The position numbers were made by a program, and so were the translations under genes. This document shows, piece by piece, positions 49,026 through 59,861 of a DNA stretch of 64,000 nucleotides. The notes beneath the pieces are model-generated. The model did not search any database and was not told the origin of the DNA. It saw only the letters and a list, made by a program, of their open reading frames with translations. Each line of letters begins with the position of its first letter. The first letter of the stretch is position 1. Source of the stretch: Mycobacterium heckeshornense (GTDB lineage Bacteria > Actinomycetota > Actinomycetes > Mycobacteriales > Mycobacteriaceae); contig NZ_AP024237.1 in assembly GCF_016592155.1 (NCBI RefSeq), positions 3,348,001-3,412,000 of the forward strand, read 5' to 3'.

Positions 49026-50774
49026 TCAGCTCGACACCGCCGCGGTGATCTCGGTGGCCAGCGAGACACCGACCGCCATCTCGCGGGTCTGGCCGTCGAA
49101 GCGGTTCCGAAGCTCGACCACACCGTCGGCCCAGCCCCGTCCTACCACGACGATCCACGGCACGCCCAGCAACTCGGCGTCTTTGAACTTGACTCCGGGC
49201 GATGCCTGACGGTCGTCGAGCAGCACCTCGATACCCAGGCGGTCCAGGTCGGCGGCCAGCGCGCTGGCTCCGGCGCGAGCCTCGCGGTCCTTGTTGGCGA
49301 TCACCAGGTGCACGTCGAACGGCGCCACCGCGGGTGGCCAGCGCAGGCCGAGCTGGTCGTGATGCTGCTCGGCGATGACGGCCACCAGCCGGGATATCCC
49401 GATGCCGTAGGACCCCATCGTCAGGCGCACCGGTTTACCATCCTCGCCGAGCACGTCGACGGCGAAGGCGTCGGTGTATTTGCGGCCGAGCTGAAAGATG
49501 TGGCCGATCTCGATGCCGCGGGCAGACACCAGCGGGCCTGCGCCGTCGGGGGACGGATCGCCGTCACGCACCTCGGCGGCCTCGATGGTGCCGTCGGCGG
49601 TGAAGTCCCGCCCGGCGACCAGCCCGACGACATGCTTGCCGGGCTCATCGGCTCCGGTGATCCAACTGGTACCGTCGACGACGCGTGGATCGACGAGGTA
49701 ACGAATCCCGTTCTTCTGCAACGCTTTTGGCCCAATATAACCCTTCACCAGAAATGGGTATTCGGCGAAGTCGTCGTCGCCGAGCAGTTGGTATTCGGCC
49801 GGGTCGAGCGCGGCGGCCAATCGCCGCTCGTCGACCTCGCGGTCACCCGGCAGCCCGATGCCCAACAGCTCCCAATCACCGCCTGGTTGGCGCACTTTGA
49901 GCATCACGTTCTTGAGCGTGTCGGCGGCGCTGACGCTTCGGCCGAGGTTGGCGTTGTTCGCCCATTCCACCAGGGTGGCAATGGTTGGCGTGTCACCGGT
50001 GTCGTAAACCACCGGATCCGGCAATCCGTCGACGGGCAGCGCTTCCGGGCGAGCGGTAACGACCGCTTCGACGTTGGCGGCGTAACCGGATTGCAGGCAT
50101 CGCACGAACGTGTCCTCACCGATCGGGCTTTCGGCCAGAAACTCCTCTGAGGCGCTGCCGCCCATCGCGCCGGACACCGCGGACACAATCACGTAGCGGA
50201 CCTGCAGCCGGTCGAAAATCCGTTGGTAGGCCTCACGGTGCGCGTGATAGGCGGCTTTGAGCCCGGCGTCGTCGAGGTCGAAGGAATAGGAGTCTTTCAT
50301 CAAAAACTCACGGACACGCAGAATGCCGGCCCGAGGACGCGTTTCGTCGCGGTACTTGTTCTGGATCTGGTAGAGCACAAGCGGAAAGTCTTTGTACGAG
50401 CTGTACTCGCCTTTGACCGTCAACGTGAACAGCTCTTCGTGGGTCGGGCCAAGCAGATAGTCGTTGCCGCGGCGATCCTTGAGCCGAAACACGCTGTCGC
50501 CGTATTCCGTCCACCGGTTGGTCGCCTCGTACGGGGCCCGCGGCAGCAGTGCGGGGAACAGAATCTCCTGCCCGCCAATCGCATTCATCTCTTCGCGGAC
50601 GACACGCTCGATCTTGCGCAGCACCCGTAGGCCCAGCGGCAGCCAGCTGTACAGGCCAGGCCCCACCGGCCGGATATAGCCGGCGCGGATGAGCAGCTTA
50701 TGGCTGGGCACTTCGGCGTCGGCGGGATCCTCGCGCAGCGTGCGCACAAACAGCTCGGACATCCGGGTGATCAC
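49026..50774 (-). CDS. proS: Prolyl-tRNA synthetase
   Basis: A class II synthetase charging tRNA-Pro. The 582-residue product, identical in length to Mtb ProS, starts at GTG 50774 ([15 protein letters not shown]). It has the bacterial-type layout: motif 1/2 region ([21 protein letters not shown], about residues 45-65; [20 protein letters not shown]), the inserted YbaK-like editing domain (about 225-400) and the anticodon-binding domain (about 475-580). Confidence 0.96.
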   Translation of the reverse strand: MITRMSELFVRTLREDPADAEVPSHKLLIRAGYIRPVGPGLYSWLPLGLRVLRKIERVVREEMNAIGGQEILFPALLPRAPYEATNRWTEYGDSVFRLKDRRGNDYLLGPTHEELFTLTVKGEYSSYKDFPLVLYQIQNKYRDETRPRAGILRVREFLMKDSYSFDLDDAGLKAAYHAHREAYQRIFDRLQVRYVIVSAVSGAMGGSASEEFLAESPIGEDTFVRCLQSGYAANVEAVVTARPEALPVDGLPDPVVYDTGDTPTIATLVEWANNANLGRSVSAADTLKNVMLKVRQPGGDWELLGIGLPGDREVDERRLAAALDPAEYQLLGDDDFAEYPFLVKGYIGPKALQKNGIRYLVDPRVVDGTSWITGADEPGKHVVGLVAGRDFTADGTIEAAEVRDGDPSPDGAGPLVSARGIEIGHIFQLGRKYTDAFAVDVLGEDGKPVRLTMGSYGIGISRLVAVIAEQHHDQLGLRWPPAVAPFDVHLVIANKDREARAGASALAADLDRLGIEVLLDDRQASPGVKFKDAELLGVPWIVVVGRGWADGVVELRNRFDGQTREMAVGVSLATEITAAVSS

Positions 50775-50870
50775 AGCAAGCGAGCCTAGACTGCCCCGCG
50801 AAACAGAAGCCATGACCGTGGTTCGGGATCCAACCGCGACGCTGGCGTGTGTTTGGTAAGCGCAGCGGGC

Positions 50871-52453
50871 CTACAGCTCGCCGGCCTCCAGCGCGTCTTT
50901 GACCTCCTGCGCATGCGCGACCTGCTGAGCGGAGTATCCGATCAGCAGCGCCGCGCCACCCACAATGATGGCCACCCCGGCGACCCAGAGCAGGCCGTAA
51001 GTGTAGCCGTGGTCGAGCGCATGCAACTGGGCTGAGTTCATGTACTTCACCGGGCCGTTGGTGCCGCCCAGGTAGAGCGTTCGCGAGGTGATGACGGCCT
51101 GGATGATGGCCAGCACCACCGGACCGCCCAGGTTCTGCAGCATCAACACGATCGCCGACGTGGGTCCGATCCGATCGAATCCGACGCCGGCGATCGCCGA
51201 CAGCGCCAGCGGGACAATGATCATGCCGATACCGATCCCGCCGACCACGATCGGCATGATCAGGTTGGGGAAATACGGCATGCTCCCGTTGAGCGTCGAG
51301 CCGTACAGCATTGCACCCAGCACCAGCACACCGCCGGCGATGACCACCACGCGCGGCGGGAACCAGGACACCAGCTGCGACGACGCCCCCAACCCGATGC
51401 CCATCGCGATGGCGAACGGGATGAAGCCGATACCTGCGCGCAGTGCGCTGTAGCCCATGATGTCCTGCACGTACAGGCCGATCAGCACGGTGAGCGTGAA
51501 CAGCACGCCCCCGGCCAGGAATATGGCCGCGAACGTGGCCAGCCGGTTGCGGTCAAAGAACAGGTCGAAGGGCACGATCGGGTTCTCCGCGGTGCGTTCG
51601 ACGATGGCGAACGCCACGAAAGCCCCCCGCCGCCACCACGCCCGAACCGATCGTCGTGGCCGAGATCCAGCCCTTTTCCGGGCCCATCGAAAACGCGAAC
51701 ACCGCTGCCGTACAGACCAACGTGGCCAGGACGGCCCCGGTGGCGTCGAGCTTCATCCGTTCCCGGTGCGTTTCGCGCAGCGTGGTGCGGGCCAGGTAGA
51801 TCGTCACCAGCCCGATCGGCACGTTCACCAAAAACGCCAGCCGCCACGACACCTCGGTGAGCGCCCCGCCCACCACGAGGCCCATCACGGAGCCAACACC
51901 GGTCATCGCGCCGAACACCGCGGTCGCGGCATTACGCGCGGGCCCCCTTCGGGAACGTGGTGGCGATCAGCGCAAGAGCCGTCGGTGAGGCGATGGCCGC
52001 ACCGATGCCCTGCAACAGCCGGGCGATGACCAGCGTGGCCTCGTCCCAGGCGATACCGCACAGGGCGGAGGCGATCGTGAACAGCGCGATACCGACGATA
52101 AAGGTGCGCTTGCGGCCGATGGTGTCACCGAGACGGCCGCCGAGCAGCATCAGCCCACCGAAGGTCAGCACGTAGGCGGTGATCACCCAGCTGCGCCCGG
52201 CGTCGGACAGGCTCAGCTCGTTCTGAATCTTAGGAAGCGCGACGATCGCGATGGTGCCGTCCATCGTCGCCATCAGCTGCATGCCGCCGATCGCCACCAC
52301 CGCGGCGACGAACCGCCATGATGGCAGCCATGTCGGGGAATACCTGCTCATCCGGTCCAAAGCAGCCTGTCCGGAGCGCGTCGGCACCACCCGTTTCGGG
52401 CGGTTGCTGGCCGCGTGCCGGACTGCCCGCTCTGCATCGTTGAGAGCCGTCAT
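50871..52453 (-). CDS. efpA: MFS efflux protein EfpA, frame broken at two homopolymers
   Basis: EfpA is a 14-helix drug/lipid exporter of the major facilitator family. Starting at ATG 52453 the N-terminal 173 codons (MDGTIAIVALPKIQ, GGRLGDTIGRKRTF) end at a stop near 51932; homology continues in another frame (FGAMTGVGSVMGLVVGGAL) and then a third (FAIVERTAENPIVPFDLFF) to 50871. Both breaks fall in G/C runs: five at 51943-51947 and six at 51623-51628. Removing one base from each restores a ~527-residue EfpA, the expected length. Sequencing or assembly error is likely. Confidence 0.88.
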
Positions 52454-52486
52454 AAGGCGCAACCCTACAGTAACCTTAAGAATTGT

Positions 52487-53689
52487 TTAAGCGCCGAACG
52501 CCGCCACCGCGCCGATGACGATGATCGCGGGAGGCCGGATGCCCTCGGCGCGAATCTTCTCCGGCGCATCGGCCAGGGTGGCCCGCAACGTGCGCTGCGC
52601 GGCCGTGGTGCCGTGCTGAACCACCAGCACCGGCGTCTGCGCTGGTCGACCGCCTTTGAGCAGCGCCTGGCTGAATTGCTCGATGCGCTCCACCGCCATC
52701 AGCAAAACGATCGTGCCCGACAGCGCGGCCAATGCGTCCCAATTCACTAACGATTCGGGATGCCCCGGCGCAATATGGCCGCTGACCACCACGAATTCGT
52801 GGCAGACAGCGCGGTGGGTGACCGGCACACCGGCCAGCGCCGGCACCGCGATGGCACTGGTCACACCGGGCACCACGGTCACCGGGATTCCCGCGTCGGT
52901 GCACGCCAGGAGTTCTTCGTAGCCACGGGCGAAGACGAACGGGTCGCCGCCTTTGAGGCGGACGACGAACTGGCCGGCCTTGGCCCGCTCGATCATCACC
53001 GCGTTGATGGCGTCCTGGGCCATGGCCCGCCCGTAGGGGATCTTGGCGGCGTCGATCACCTCGACATGCGGCGGCAGTTCGGCCAGCAGTTCCGCCGGTG
53101 CCAGCCGGTCAGCGACGACGACGTCGGCGCTGGCGAGCAGGCGCCGGCCGCGCACGGTGATCAGTTCGGGGTCGCCGGGCCCGCCACCAACCAGCGCCAC
53201 ACCGCCGGGCACGGCGTCGTCGGTGGCCGCGGTGATGATGCCCCGCTGCAGGGCCTCGCGGATCGCCGAGCGAATCGCCGCCGAGCGGCGATGCTCGCCT
53301 CCGGCCAGCACCCCCACCGACAGGCCGGCGTAGTCGAATGTCGCCGGAGTGACCGCGGTGCCCTCGACCGCAATGTCAGCGCGCACACAAAAGATTCGCC
53401 GTCGCTCGGCCTCGGCCACGACCGCGGCGTTCACCGCCGGATCGTCGGTGGCCGCGATGGCATACCAGGCTCCGTCGAGGTCGCCGTCGCGGTACTCCCG
53501 CCGCGACAACGTGATTCCGCTCATCGCCTCGACAGCGCGGGTCGCGCTGCGGGCGATGACGTGCACGCTGGCGCCGCTGGCGATGAGCAGCGGCAGCCGG
53601 CGCTGGGCGACCGTGCCGCCGCCGACGACAACGACCTTCTTGCCGGCCAGGCGCAACCCGACCAGGTACGCGTTCTCCGGTGTCGTCAC
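52487..53689 (-). CDS. cysG: Siroheme synthase / uroporphyrinogen-III C-methyltransferase
   Basis: A 400-residue two-domain protein. The N-terminal precorrin-2 dehydrogenase/ferrochelatase domain (GGTVAQRRLPLLIASGA, about residues 21-37) is followed by a SAM-dependent uroporphyrinogen-III methyltransferase (about 165-395: LVGGGPGDPELITVRG, VVADRL, FVRLKGGDPFVFARG, PVTVVPGVTSA). It makes siroheme and feeds the cobalamin branch. Its GTG start overlaps the cobB stop. Gene order matches Rv2847c. Confidence 0.95.
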   Translation of the reverse strand: MTTPENAYLVGLRLAGKKVVVVGGGTVAQRRLPLLIASGASVHVIARSATRAVEAMSGITLSRREYRDGDLDGAWYAIAATDDPAVNAAVVAEAERRRIFCVRADIAVEGTAVTPATFDYAGLSVGVLAGGEHRRSAAIRSAIREALQRGIITAATDDAVPGGVALVGGGPGDPELITVRGRRLLASADVVVADRLAPAELLAELPPHVEVIDAAKIPYGRAMAQDAINAVMIERAKAGQFVVRLKGGDPFVFARGYEELLACTDAGIPVTVVPGVTSAIAVPALAGVPVTHRAVCHEFVVVSGHIAPGHPESLVNWDALAALSGTIVLLMAVERIEQFSQALLKGGRPAQTPVLVVQHGTTAAQRTLRATLADAPEKIRAEGIRPPAIIVIGAVAAFGA

Positions 53690-55068
53690 CCGGCGAGTTT
53701 AGAACCGTGGCGGGCGGCGTGGGCGACGAAGCGGGCCACCGCGCCCGGTGTGGCCGCCGGGTGGGTGTGCAGGTACGACGCGTGCACACCGGCATGCACC
53801 GCGCCGTCTCGCACCGCGTCTGCGCGGCCATCGCGATAGACCCACGCCGGCTGAAAGCTCTCGGTGAAAGTTATTGCAGTGCGGTGGAATTCGTGTCCGA
53901 CGACCCGCTCTCCGGCGTCATACAGCGTGGAATCGGCGACCGCGACCGCGTCGCGGTACCCCAACGTCAGCTCGGCGGTGAACCGGGCCGAGCCGGCCAG
54001 TACACCGCACATCGGGTGCCCGTCGAGGTCGGCGAGCAGGTAGGTCAACCCACCACATTCGGCGTGCACCGGCGCGCCCGAGGCGGCCAGCGCGCGGAGC
54101 TGATGTCGGGCGGCGGTGTTGGCCGAGAGCTCGCCGGTGAATTGCTCCGGGAAGCCGCCGGGCAGCACAACCGCGGCGCTTCCGTCGGGCAGCGAGTCGG
54201 TGCATGGATCGAATTCGACGACCTCGGCCCCGGCGGCGCGCAACAGTTCGGCGTGCTCGGCGTAGCAGAAGTTGAACGCCTTTCCCGCAGCCAGGGCGAC
54301 GATTACAGGTTGGCGCTTTCCGTCACCGATCGCGGCCGCGGGATCCCATGGCTGATCGTTGACCCGGCTCGCGGCGGCGGCCGCAACAGCCGCGACGTCG
54401 ACGTGACGCGTGACCAGCGCCGTCATCGCTTCGACCGCAGACTGTGCCCGACGGCCATACTCGACGGCGGTGATCAGGCCGAGATGTCTTGTGGGCAGCT
54501 CGATTTCGTTGCTGCGCGGGATGACGCCCAGCACCGGCACACCGGCGTGGTCGCAGGCCCGCCGCAGCACCTCGTGGTGCCGGGCCGATCCGACCCGGTT
54601 GAGGACGACACCGGCGACGCGCGTGGCGGCGTCGAACGTCGAAAAGCCGTGCAGCAACGCGGCAATGCTATGGCTCTGGCCACGCGCATCGACCACCAGA
54701 ATCACCGGTGCGCCCAGCAGCGCGGCAACGTGCGCGGTGGAGCCGGGCGCCGGGGTGACCGCATCGGCGCCGATGCGGCCGTCGAAAAGACCCATGACGC
54801 CTTCCACCACGGCGATGTCAGCGCCGGCGGCGCCGTGGGTGTAGAGCGGGCCGATCAGGCGCTCTGTCACCAGGACCGGGTCGAGGTTACGCCCGGGCCG
54901 CCCGCAGGCCAGCGCGTGATAGCCGGGGTCGATGAAATCCGGGCCGACCTTGAAGGCCGCGACCCGATGGCCGGCCCGCCGCAGTGCACCGATCAAACCC
55001 GTTGCGACCGTTGTCTTTCCGCTGCCCGAGGCAGGCGCGGCGACGACGACTGCGGGGATGCTCACCAC
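53686..55068 (-). CDS. cobB: Cobyrinic acid a,c-diamide synthase
   Basis: CobB (CbiA type) amidates hydrogenobyrinic/cobyrinic acid with glutamine and ATP. The 460-residue protein has the P-loop APASGSGKTTVATGL (about residues 11-25), Mg/ATP motif VVEGVMGLFDG (about 86-96) and a C-terminal class I glutamine amidotransferase domain with HAECGGLTYLL (about 336-346, nucleophilic Cys). Overlaps cobO by seven bases and cysG by four. Confidence 0.95.
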   Translation of the reverse strand: MVSIPAVVVAAPASGSGKTTVATGLIGALRRAGHRVAAFKVGPDFIDPGYHALACGRPGRNLDPVLVTERLIGPLYTHGAAGADIAVVEGVMGLFDGRIGADAVTPAPGSTAHVAALLGAPVILVVDARGQSHSIAALLHGFSTFDAATRVAGVVLNRVGSARHHEVLRRACDHAGVPVLGVIPRSNEIELPTRHLGLITAVEYGRRAQSAVEAMTALVTRHVDVAAVAAAAASRVNDQPWDPAAAIGDGKRQPVIVALAAGKAFNFCYAEHAELLRAAGAEVVEFDPCTDSLPDGSAAVVLPGGFPEQFTGELSANTAARHQLRALAASGAPVHAECGGLTYLLADLDGHPMCGVLAGSARFTAELTLGYRDAVAVADSTLYDAGERVVGHEFHRTAITFTESFQPAWVYRDGRADAVRDGAVHAGVHASYLHTHPAATPGAVARFVAHAARHGSKLAG

Positions 55069-55676
55069 TCGATGCCCTTCTGCCCCTTACGACCGGCATC
55101 CATCGGGTGCTTGACCTTCGCCATCTCCGTGACCAGGTCGGCCGCCTGAATCAGCCGCGGCGGGGCATCGCGGCCCGTGATCACCACGTGCTGGCGGCCG
55201 GGGCGGCCCAGCAGCGTGTCGACCACCTCGCCGACGTCGACCCACCCCCAGTTGAGCGGATAGGTGAACTCGTCGAGCACATAGAAGTCGTGCTGCTGCG
55301 CGGCGAGCCGACGGGCGATCTCGGCCCATCCGTCGGCGGCCGCCGCGGCGTGGTCGGCGACGCTGCCGGGCTTGCGCGCCCAGGACCAACCGGCGCCCAT
55401 CTTGTGCCATTGCACCGGCCCGCCCGTCCCGTGGTCGTCGTGCAACCGCCCGAGCTGGCGAAATGCCGCCTCTTCGCCCACCTTCCACTTGGCGCTCTTG
55501 ACGAACTGGAACACCGCGATGTCCAGCCCGGCGTTCCACGCCCGCAGCGCCATCCCGAACGCGGCGGTCGACTTGCCCTTGCCCGCGCCGGTGTGCACGG
55601 CCAGCACCGCCGTGTTGCGGCGGGCCCGGGTGGTCAGCCCGTCGTCGGGAATCCGGGTTGGGCGGCCTTGTGGCAT
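55062..55676 (-). CDS. cobO: Corrinoid adenosyltransferase
   Basis: CobO (BtuR type) transfers the adenosyl group from ATP to cob(I)yrinate. The 204-residue product has the P-loop HTGAGKGKSTAAFG (about residues 31-44), VFQFVKSAKWKVGEE and the C-terminal YVLDEFTYPLNWGWVD and GRDAPPRLIQAADLVTEM segments typical of the family. Located between the Mg-chelatase-like gene and cobB in one minus-strand operon. Confidence 0.95.
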   Translation of the reverse strand: MPQGRPTRIPDDGLTTRARRNTAVLAVHTGAGKGKSTAAFGMALRAWNAGLDIAVFQFVKSAKWKVGEEAAFRQLGRLHDDHGTGGPVQWHKMGAGWSWARKPGSVADHAAAAADGWAEIARRLAAQQHDFYVLDEFTYPLNWGWVDVGEVVDTLLGRPGRQHVVITGRDAPPRLIQAADLVTEMAKVKHPMDAGRKGQKGIEW

Positions 55677-55695
55677 CAGCGCTTACTCCACCGGC

Positions 55696-57507
55696 TCAGG
55701 CGACGCGGCGCACCGCGCGGCTCAGGTAATCGGCGCGCAACTGCTGCAGCCGAATCGTCGGCGCCCCCAGCCACGCGGCCAGCTGCTCGGCCAGCCCCAG
55801 ACGCACGTAAGACATCTCACAATCGACGACCACCGCGGCCGCGCCCTCGGCGACCAGCCTCGCAGCGGCTAATTGACTGCGGCCCAAAGGATCTGGTCCG
55901 CCGGTGGCCCGCCCGTCGGTGAGCACCACGACCAGTGGGCGGCGGGTATTGTCACGCACCCTCTCCCGCACCAGAAGTTCGCACGCGGCCAGTAAGCCCT
56001 CGGCCAGGGGGGTTTTGCCGCCGGTGTCGAAGCGGGCCAGTCGCCGTCCGGCAATATGCGCCGACGACGTCGGCGGCAGCAGCATCCGCGCGCCCCGTTC
56101 GCGGAAGGTGATCACCGCGACCTTGTCGCGGCGCTGGTAGGCGTCGCGCAGCAGCGACAGGGTGGCGCCGCTGACCGCGGCCATCCGATCCCGCGCTGCC
56201 ATCGAACCCGATGCGTCGACCACGAAGATCACCAGATTGCCTTCCCGGCCCTCGCGCACCGCGCGGCGAATATCGCTGGGGCGTAATCGAAGCTGCCCGG
56301 CGGCGTCGGTGTGTTCCGCCGCTGCCAGGACGGTGCCGAACAGGTGCAGGCCATGCCCGTCTGTGCTGTCGGTGGCGGCCACCACCGCCCCGGTCGCGTT
56401 GCGGGCACGAGAGCGCCGGCCCGGCGCGCCCGCACCCACGCCGGGCACCGTCAGCAGCCGGGTGCGAAAGGGTGCCGACGGCGGCGCGCTGGGTCTGGGC
56501 GCTTGCGGCGGCGTGCGCATCGGGTTTTCGTGCGGCGCAGGCTCATGAGGGATCTGACCGCCGCCAGGGGGATCTGGCTCCGGCTCATCGTCGTCGCCGG
56601 TCCGCGCCAGCGCCGCGTCGAGCTGGTCGCGGTCCAGGCCCGGGTCGTCGAACGGGTCGCGGCGGCGCCGGTGGGGCAGCGCCAGCTCGGCCGCCACCCG
56701 GATGTCGCGCTCGTCGACAGTGTCGCTGCCGCGCCAGGCGGCGTGCGCCACCGCCGTGCGGGCCACAACCAGATCCGCGCGCATGCCGTCGACCTCGAAC
56801 GCGGCGCACAGCGCGGCGATCCTGCGCAACTCGTTGTCCCCCAACACCACATCGGACACCAACCCGCGGGCGGCGGCGATCCGGTGAGCCAACTCGGCGT
56901 CGGCGGCCGCGTAGCGCTCGGCGAACGCGTCGGGATCTGCTTCGTAGGCCATCCGCTGCCGGATCACCTGGGCCCGCACCTCAACATCACGCGACGCATG
57001 CACATCGACGGTGAGCCCAAACCGGTCCAGCAGCTGCGGGCGCAGTTCGCCTTCTTCGGGGTTCATGGTGCCGATCAGCACGAACCGGGCCTCGTGCGAA
57101 TGCGAGATGCCGTCGCGTTCGATGTGCACCCGCCCCATCGCCGCGGCGTCGAGCAGCAGATCGACCAGATGGTCGTGCAGCAGGTTGACCTCGTCGACAT
57201 AGAGCACGCCGCCGTGCGCGCGGGCCAACAGCCCCGGCGAGAACGCGTGTTCCCCGTCGCGCAGCACCCGCTGCAGATCCAGCGAACCGATCACCCGGTC
57301 CTCGGTGGCGCCGATCGGCAGCTCGACGAGACGAGATTCGCCGGTGTGGGACAGCAGTGCGGCCAGACCGCGGACAGCCGTCGACTTCGCGGTGCCCTTC
57401 TCGCCGCGGATCAGCACCCCGCCGATTTCCGGGCGCACCGCACACAGGATCAGCGCAAGCCGCAGCTGGTCGTGCCCGACGATCGCGCTGAACGGATACG
57501 GCTTCAT
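55696..57507 (-). CDS. Magnesium-chelatase-like AAA+/VWA fusion (Rv2850c-like)
   Basis: A 603-residue protein combining a BchI-like AAA+ ATPase (Walker [10 protein letters not shown] at 35-43; [16 protein letters not shown] near 94-109; [15 protein letters not shown]) with an acidic/Pro linker (about 310-345) and a C-terminal VWA domain (about 415-600) whose MIDAS motif is VDASGSM near 423. Such I/D fusions drive metal insertion; next to cob genes it may serve cobalt insertion with CobN (inference). It overlaps the GNAT gene start by four bases. Confidence 0.9.
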   Translation of the reverse strand: MKPYPFSAIVGHDQLRLALILCAVRPEIGGVLIRGEKGTAKSTAVRGLAALLSHTGESRLVELPIGATEDRVIGSLDLQRVLRDGEHAFSPGLLARAHGGVLYVDEVNLLHDHLVDLLLDAAAMGRVHIERDGISHSHEARFVLIGTMNPEEGELRPQLLDRFGLTVDVHASRDVEVRAQVIRQRMAYEADPDAFAERYAAADAELAHRIAAARGLVSDVVLGDNELRRIAALCAAFEVDGMRADLVVARTAVAHAAWRGSDTVDERDIRVAAELALPHRRRRDPFDDPGLDRDQLDAALARTGDDDEPEPDPPGGGQIPHEPAPHENPMRTPPQAPRPSAPPSAPFRTRLLTVPGVGAGAPGRRSRARNATGAVVAATDSTDGHGLHLFGTVLAAAEHTDAAGQLRLRPSDIRRAVREGREGNLVIFVVDASGSMAARDRMAAVSGATLSLLRDAYQRRDKVAVITFRERGARMLLPPTSSAHIAGRRLARFDTGGKTPLAEGLLAACELLVRERVRDNTRRPLVVVLTDGRATGGPDPLGRSQLAAARLVAEGAAAVVVDCEMSYVRLGLAEQLAAWLGAPTIRLQQLRADYLSRAVRRVA

Positions 57508-58031
57508 GGCCGAGCCTTTACCCCGGTGCCGGGCCCGCTTGCCGACGATGCGGGCCGGGTAGCGGCCCGAGGCGGCGGCGGGCTAGCCGGCTTGAGCATC
57601 GGCACGTGCGGGATGCCGTCCTCGACGAAGTCGTCGCCGTCGCGCACAAAACCGTGCTGGGCGTACATGTCCGTCAGGGAGGCCTGGGCGTTGATCCGGC
57701 ACGGGTAGTCGCCTACCTCGGCGAGCGCAGCACGCAGCAGCCGGGTGGTGTGGCCCTGGCCGCGGGCGCTGCGCCTGGTGCAGAGCCGGCCGATGCGGAA
57801 CGCCTTCTCGCCGCCGGGATGCTCCTCCATCAGCCGCAGCGTGCAGATCACCTCGCCGCTGGGCTGTTCCAGCCAGAAATGCCGGGTTTCGGCGAGCAGG
57901 TCACGCCCGTCCAGCTCCGGATACGGGCAGGCCTGTTCGACGACGAACACTTCCACCCGCAGTTTGAGCAGTTCGTAAAGGGTCGGCGCGTCAAGGTCTT
58001 TGGCCCACGCCCGGCGCAGCGCGATCGTCAT
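57504..58031 (-). CDS. GNAT-family acetyltransferase, ElaA-like (Rv2851c-like)
   Basis: A 175-residue protein with the ElaA-type start [30 protein letters not shown], the acetyl-CoA loop [14 protein letters not shown] (about residues 86-99) and [15 protein letters not shown] (about 115-129). The last 30 residues are a Pro/Ala tail longer than the Mtb protein. ATG 58031 overlaps the mqo stop. Substrate unknown. Confidence 0.88.
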   Translation of the reverse strand: MTIALRRAWAKDLDAPTLYELLKLRVEVFVVEQACPYPELDGRDLLAETRHFWLEQPSGEVICTLRLMEEHPGGEKAFRIGRLCTRRSARGQGHTTRLLRAALAEVGDYPCRINAQASLTDMYAQHGFVRDGDDFVEDGIPHVPMLKPASPPPPRAATRPASSASGPGTGVKARP

Positions 58032-59539
58032 GCGCCGCTCCTCCTCATCGCTGAACTCTGTGTCGTCGCCGGCGCGCGTCGTAAGCCCAACACCTTCGTG
58101 CCCCACGACCACACTTCCTCGAACAGCGTCGGCTCCGTCGACAATGCGATGCCCAGCGACGGCACCATCTCTTTGAGCGCGGGCAGCCAGGACCGATACC
58201 GGTCAGGAAAGCAGCGCTGCAGCACGTCGAGCATCGCCGACACCGCGGTCGACGCCCCGGGCGAGGCACCCAGCAGACCTGCGATGCTGCCGTCGGCCCC
58301 GCTGATCACCGTGGTGTCGAACTCCAGCCGACCCCGCCGGATCAGCTGAACGCGCTGCCCGGCGACCGTCGTCTCCCAGTCGGAGTCGACAGCGTCGGGG
58401 GCAAACTCTCGCAGCGCGTCGACCCGCGCGGGTTGCGACAGCGTCAGTTGGCCGACCAGGTAGCTGACCAGGCGCCGCTGGCCGACCGCGGCCCGCAGCA
58501 TGGACAGCGCGTTGGCGGGTCGAATCGATCGCGGCAGGTCGCCGACGTGGCCGTACTTGAGGAACTTCGGCGACCAGCCGGCGAACGGCCCGAACAGCAG
58601 CCACGGCTTGCCGTTGATCATCCGCAGGTCCAGGTGCGGGGCCGTCATCGCGGGCGCCCCGGCGGCGGGCAGGCCGTACACCTTGGCGCGGTGCTCGGCG
58701 GTGAGCGCCGGGTTGGTGCTGCGCAGGAATCTCCCGCCGATGGGGAACCCGCCGAATCCCTTCACTTCTTTTATTCCCGCTTTCTGCAGCAGCGGCAGCG
58801 TATGGCCGCCGGCGCCGACGAAAACGAATTTCGCGTTGAGCCTGCGCCGTGCTCCGGTGCGGCGGTTGCGGATGCTAAGTATCCAGCTGCCGTCACGGCA
58901 AGGTCTCAGACGGCGCACCTCGTGTCCGAACCATGCCGTCATGCCGGTGCGCAGCCCGAACCCGACGAGCTGTTTGGTCAGTGCACCGAAGTCGGCGTCG
59001 GTACCGTCATCGGCCCAACTGAGCGCCACCGGTTCGGACAGGTCCCGCCCGGCGGCCATGAGCGGCAGCCGGCGAGCGAACTCGTCGGCGTCGTCGATGA
59101 ATTCGGTGCGCGCGAACAGCGGGTTAGCGGCCAGGGCGCGATGGCGGCGACGCAGGTAGTCCACACGCGCGGCCCCTTGCACGAAGGCTGCGTGCGGGAC
59201 CGGGTTAAGAAAGCTGCCCACGTCGGTCAGCATGCCGGTTTGAACGGCATAGGCCCAGAACTGGCGGGTTACCTGGAACTGCTCGTTGACTCGCACCGCC
59301 CTGGCGATGTCGATGCAGCCGTGACGCTCCGGCGTGTAATACAGCTCGCACAGCGCGGAGTGGCCGGTGCCCGCGTTGTTCCACGGGTCGCTGCTTTCGG
59401 CGGCGACCGCGTCCAGACGTTCGACCAGGGTGATCGACCAGCCCGGCTCCAATCGCCGCAACAGCGCACCCAGTGTGGCACTCATGATGCCCGCCCCGAC
59501 CAGCACGACATCGGCCTTGGCGAGCTTTGTGTCTGACAC
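58028..59539 (-). CDS. mqo: Malate:quinone oxidoreductase
   Basis: Mqo oxidises malate to oxaloacetate at the membrane and passes electrons to menaquinone. The 503-residue product has the FAD-binding [21 protein letters not shown] (about residues 12-32), [19 protein letters not shown] (about 52-70) and [19 protein letters not shown] motifs. I start at GTG 59539 (AAGGA 12 bases upstream, conserved sequence follows); the track of codons to 59602 is not conserved. Overlaps the GNAT gene by four bases. Corresponds to Rv2852c. Confidence 0.95.
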   Translation of the reverse strand: MSDTKLAKADVVLVGAGIMSATLGALLRRLEPGWSITLVERLDAVAAESSDPWNNAGTGHSALCELYYTPERHGCIDIARAVRVNEQFQVTRQFWAYAVQTGMLTDVGSFLNPVPHAAFVQGAARVDYLRRRHRALAANPLFARTEFIDDADEFARRLPLMAAGRDLSEPVALSWADDGTDADFGALTKQLVGFGLRTGMTAWFGHEVRRLRPCRDGSWILSIRNRRTGARRRLNAKFVFVGAGGHTLPLLQKAGIKEVKGFGGFPIGGRFLRSTNPALTAEHRAKVYGLPAAGAPAMTAPHLDLRMINGKPWLLFGPFAGWSPKFLKYGHVGDLPRSIRPANALSMLRAAVGQRRLVSYLVGQLTLSQPARVDALREFAPDAVDSDWETTVAGQRVQLIRRGRLEFDTTVISGADGSIAGLLGASPGASTAVSAMLDVLQRCFPDRYRSWLPALKEMVPSLGIALSTEPTLFEEVWSWGTKVLGLRRAPATTQSSAMRRSGA

Positions 59540-59619
59540 CGATCGTTCGTCCTTAGGGGTAGCCTGTCCGGGCGTCCTCAGGTTATCCCGGCCAGCTCGC
59601 ACGCTCTAAGCTGGCGAGC

Positions 59620-59845
59620 GTGAGTGGCTGGGTGCCCGACGTTTCGCCGGGCTGTTGGCAGCACACGATCCCGCTGGGCCCCGATCCCCACGGCCAGCCC
59701 ACCACGACCGCTCACGCCGCGCTGGCTCGTGCACGGCTACATCGACTGCTTCGTCAACAACGCGCTGGCCGACCACGACCGGGAACTCGACACGGCGCTG
59801 GCCGCTATCGGCGCACACAGCGGCCGGGCGCCCCGGTGATGTGCG
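59620..59845 (+). pseudogene. Remnant of an alpha/beta hydrolase gene (Rv2854 position)
   Basis: Three pieces of one hydrolase survive in order but in shifted frames. The start VSGWVPDVSPGCWQHTIPLGPDP begins at GTG 59620, then PRWLVHGYIDCFVNNALADH follows in another frame, and directly after it DRELDTALAAIGAHSGRAP, which in full-length relatives lies about 30 residues further on. The GHSAG nucleophile region and all later sequence are gone. Deletions and frameshifts make this a dead gene. It lies between mqo and mtr, the position of Rv2854. Confidence 0.75.
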
Positions 59846-59861
59846 GGAACGGGTGAGCTGC

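Noticed and set aside
50871..52453. efpA as a true pseudogene
   Set aside because: Both breaks are one-base changes in homopolymers and the same pattern hits the essential infB.
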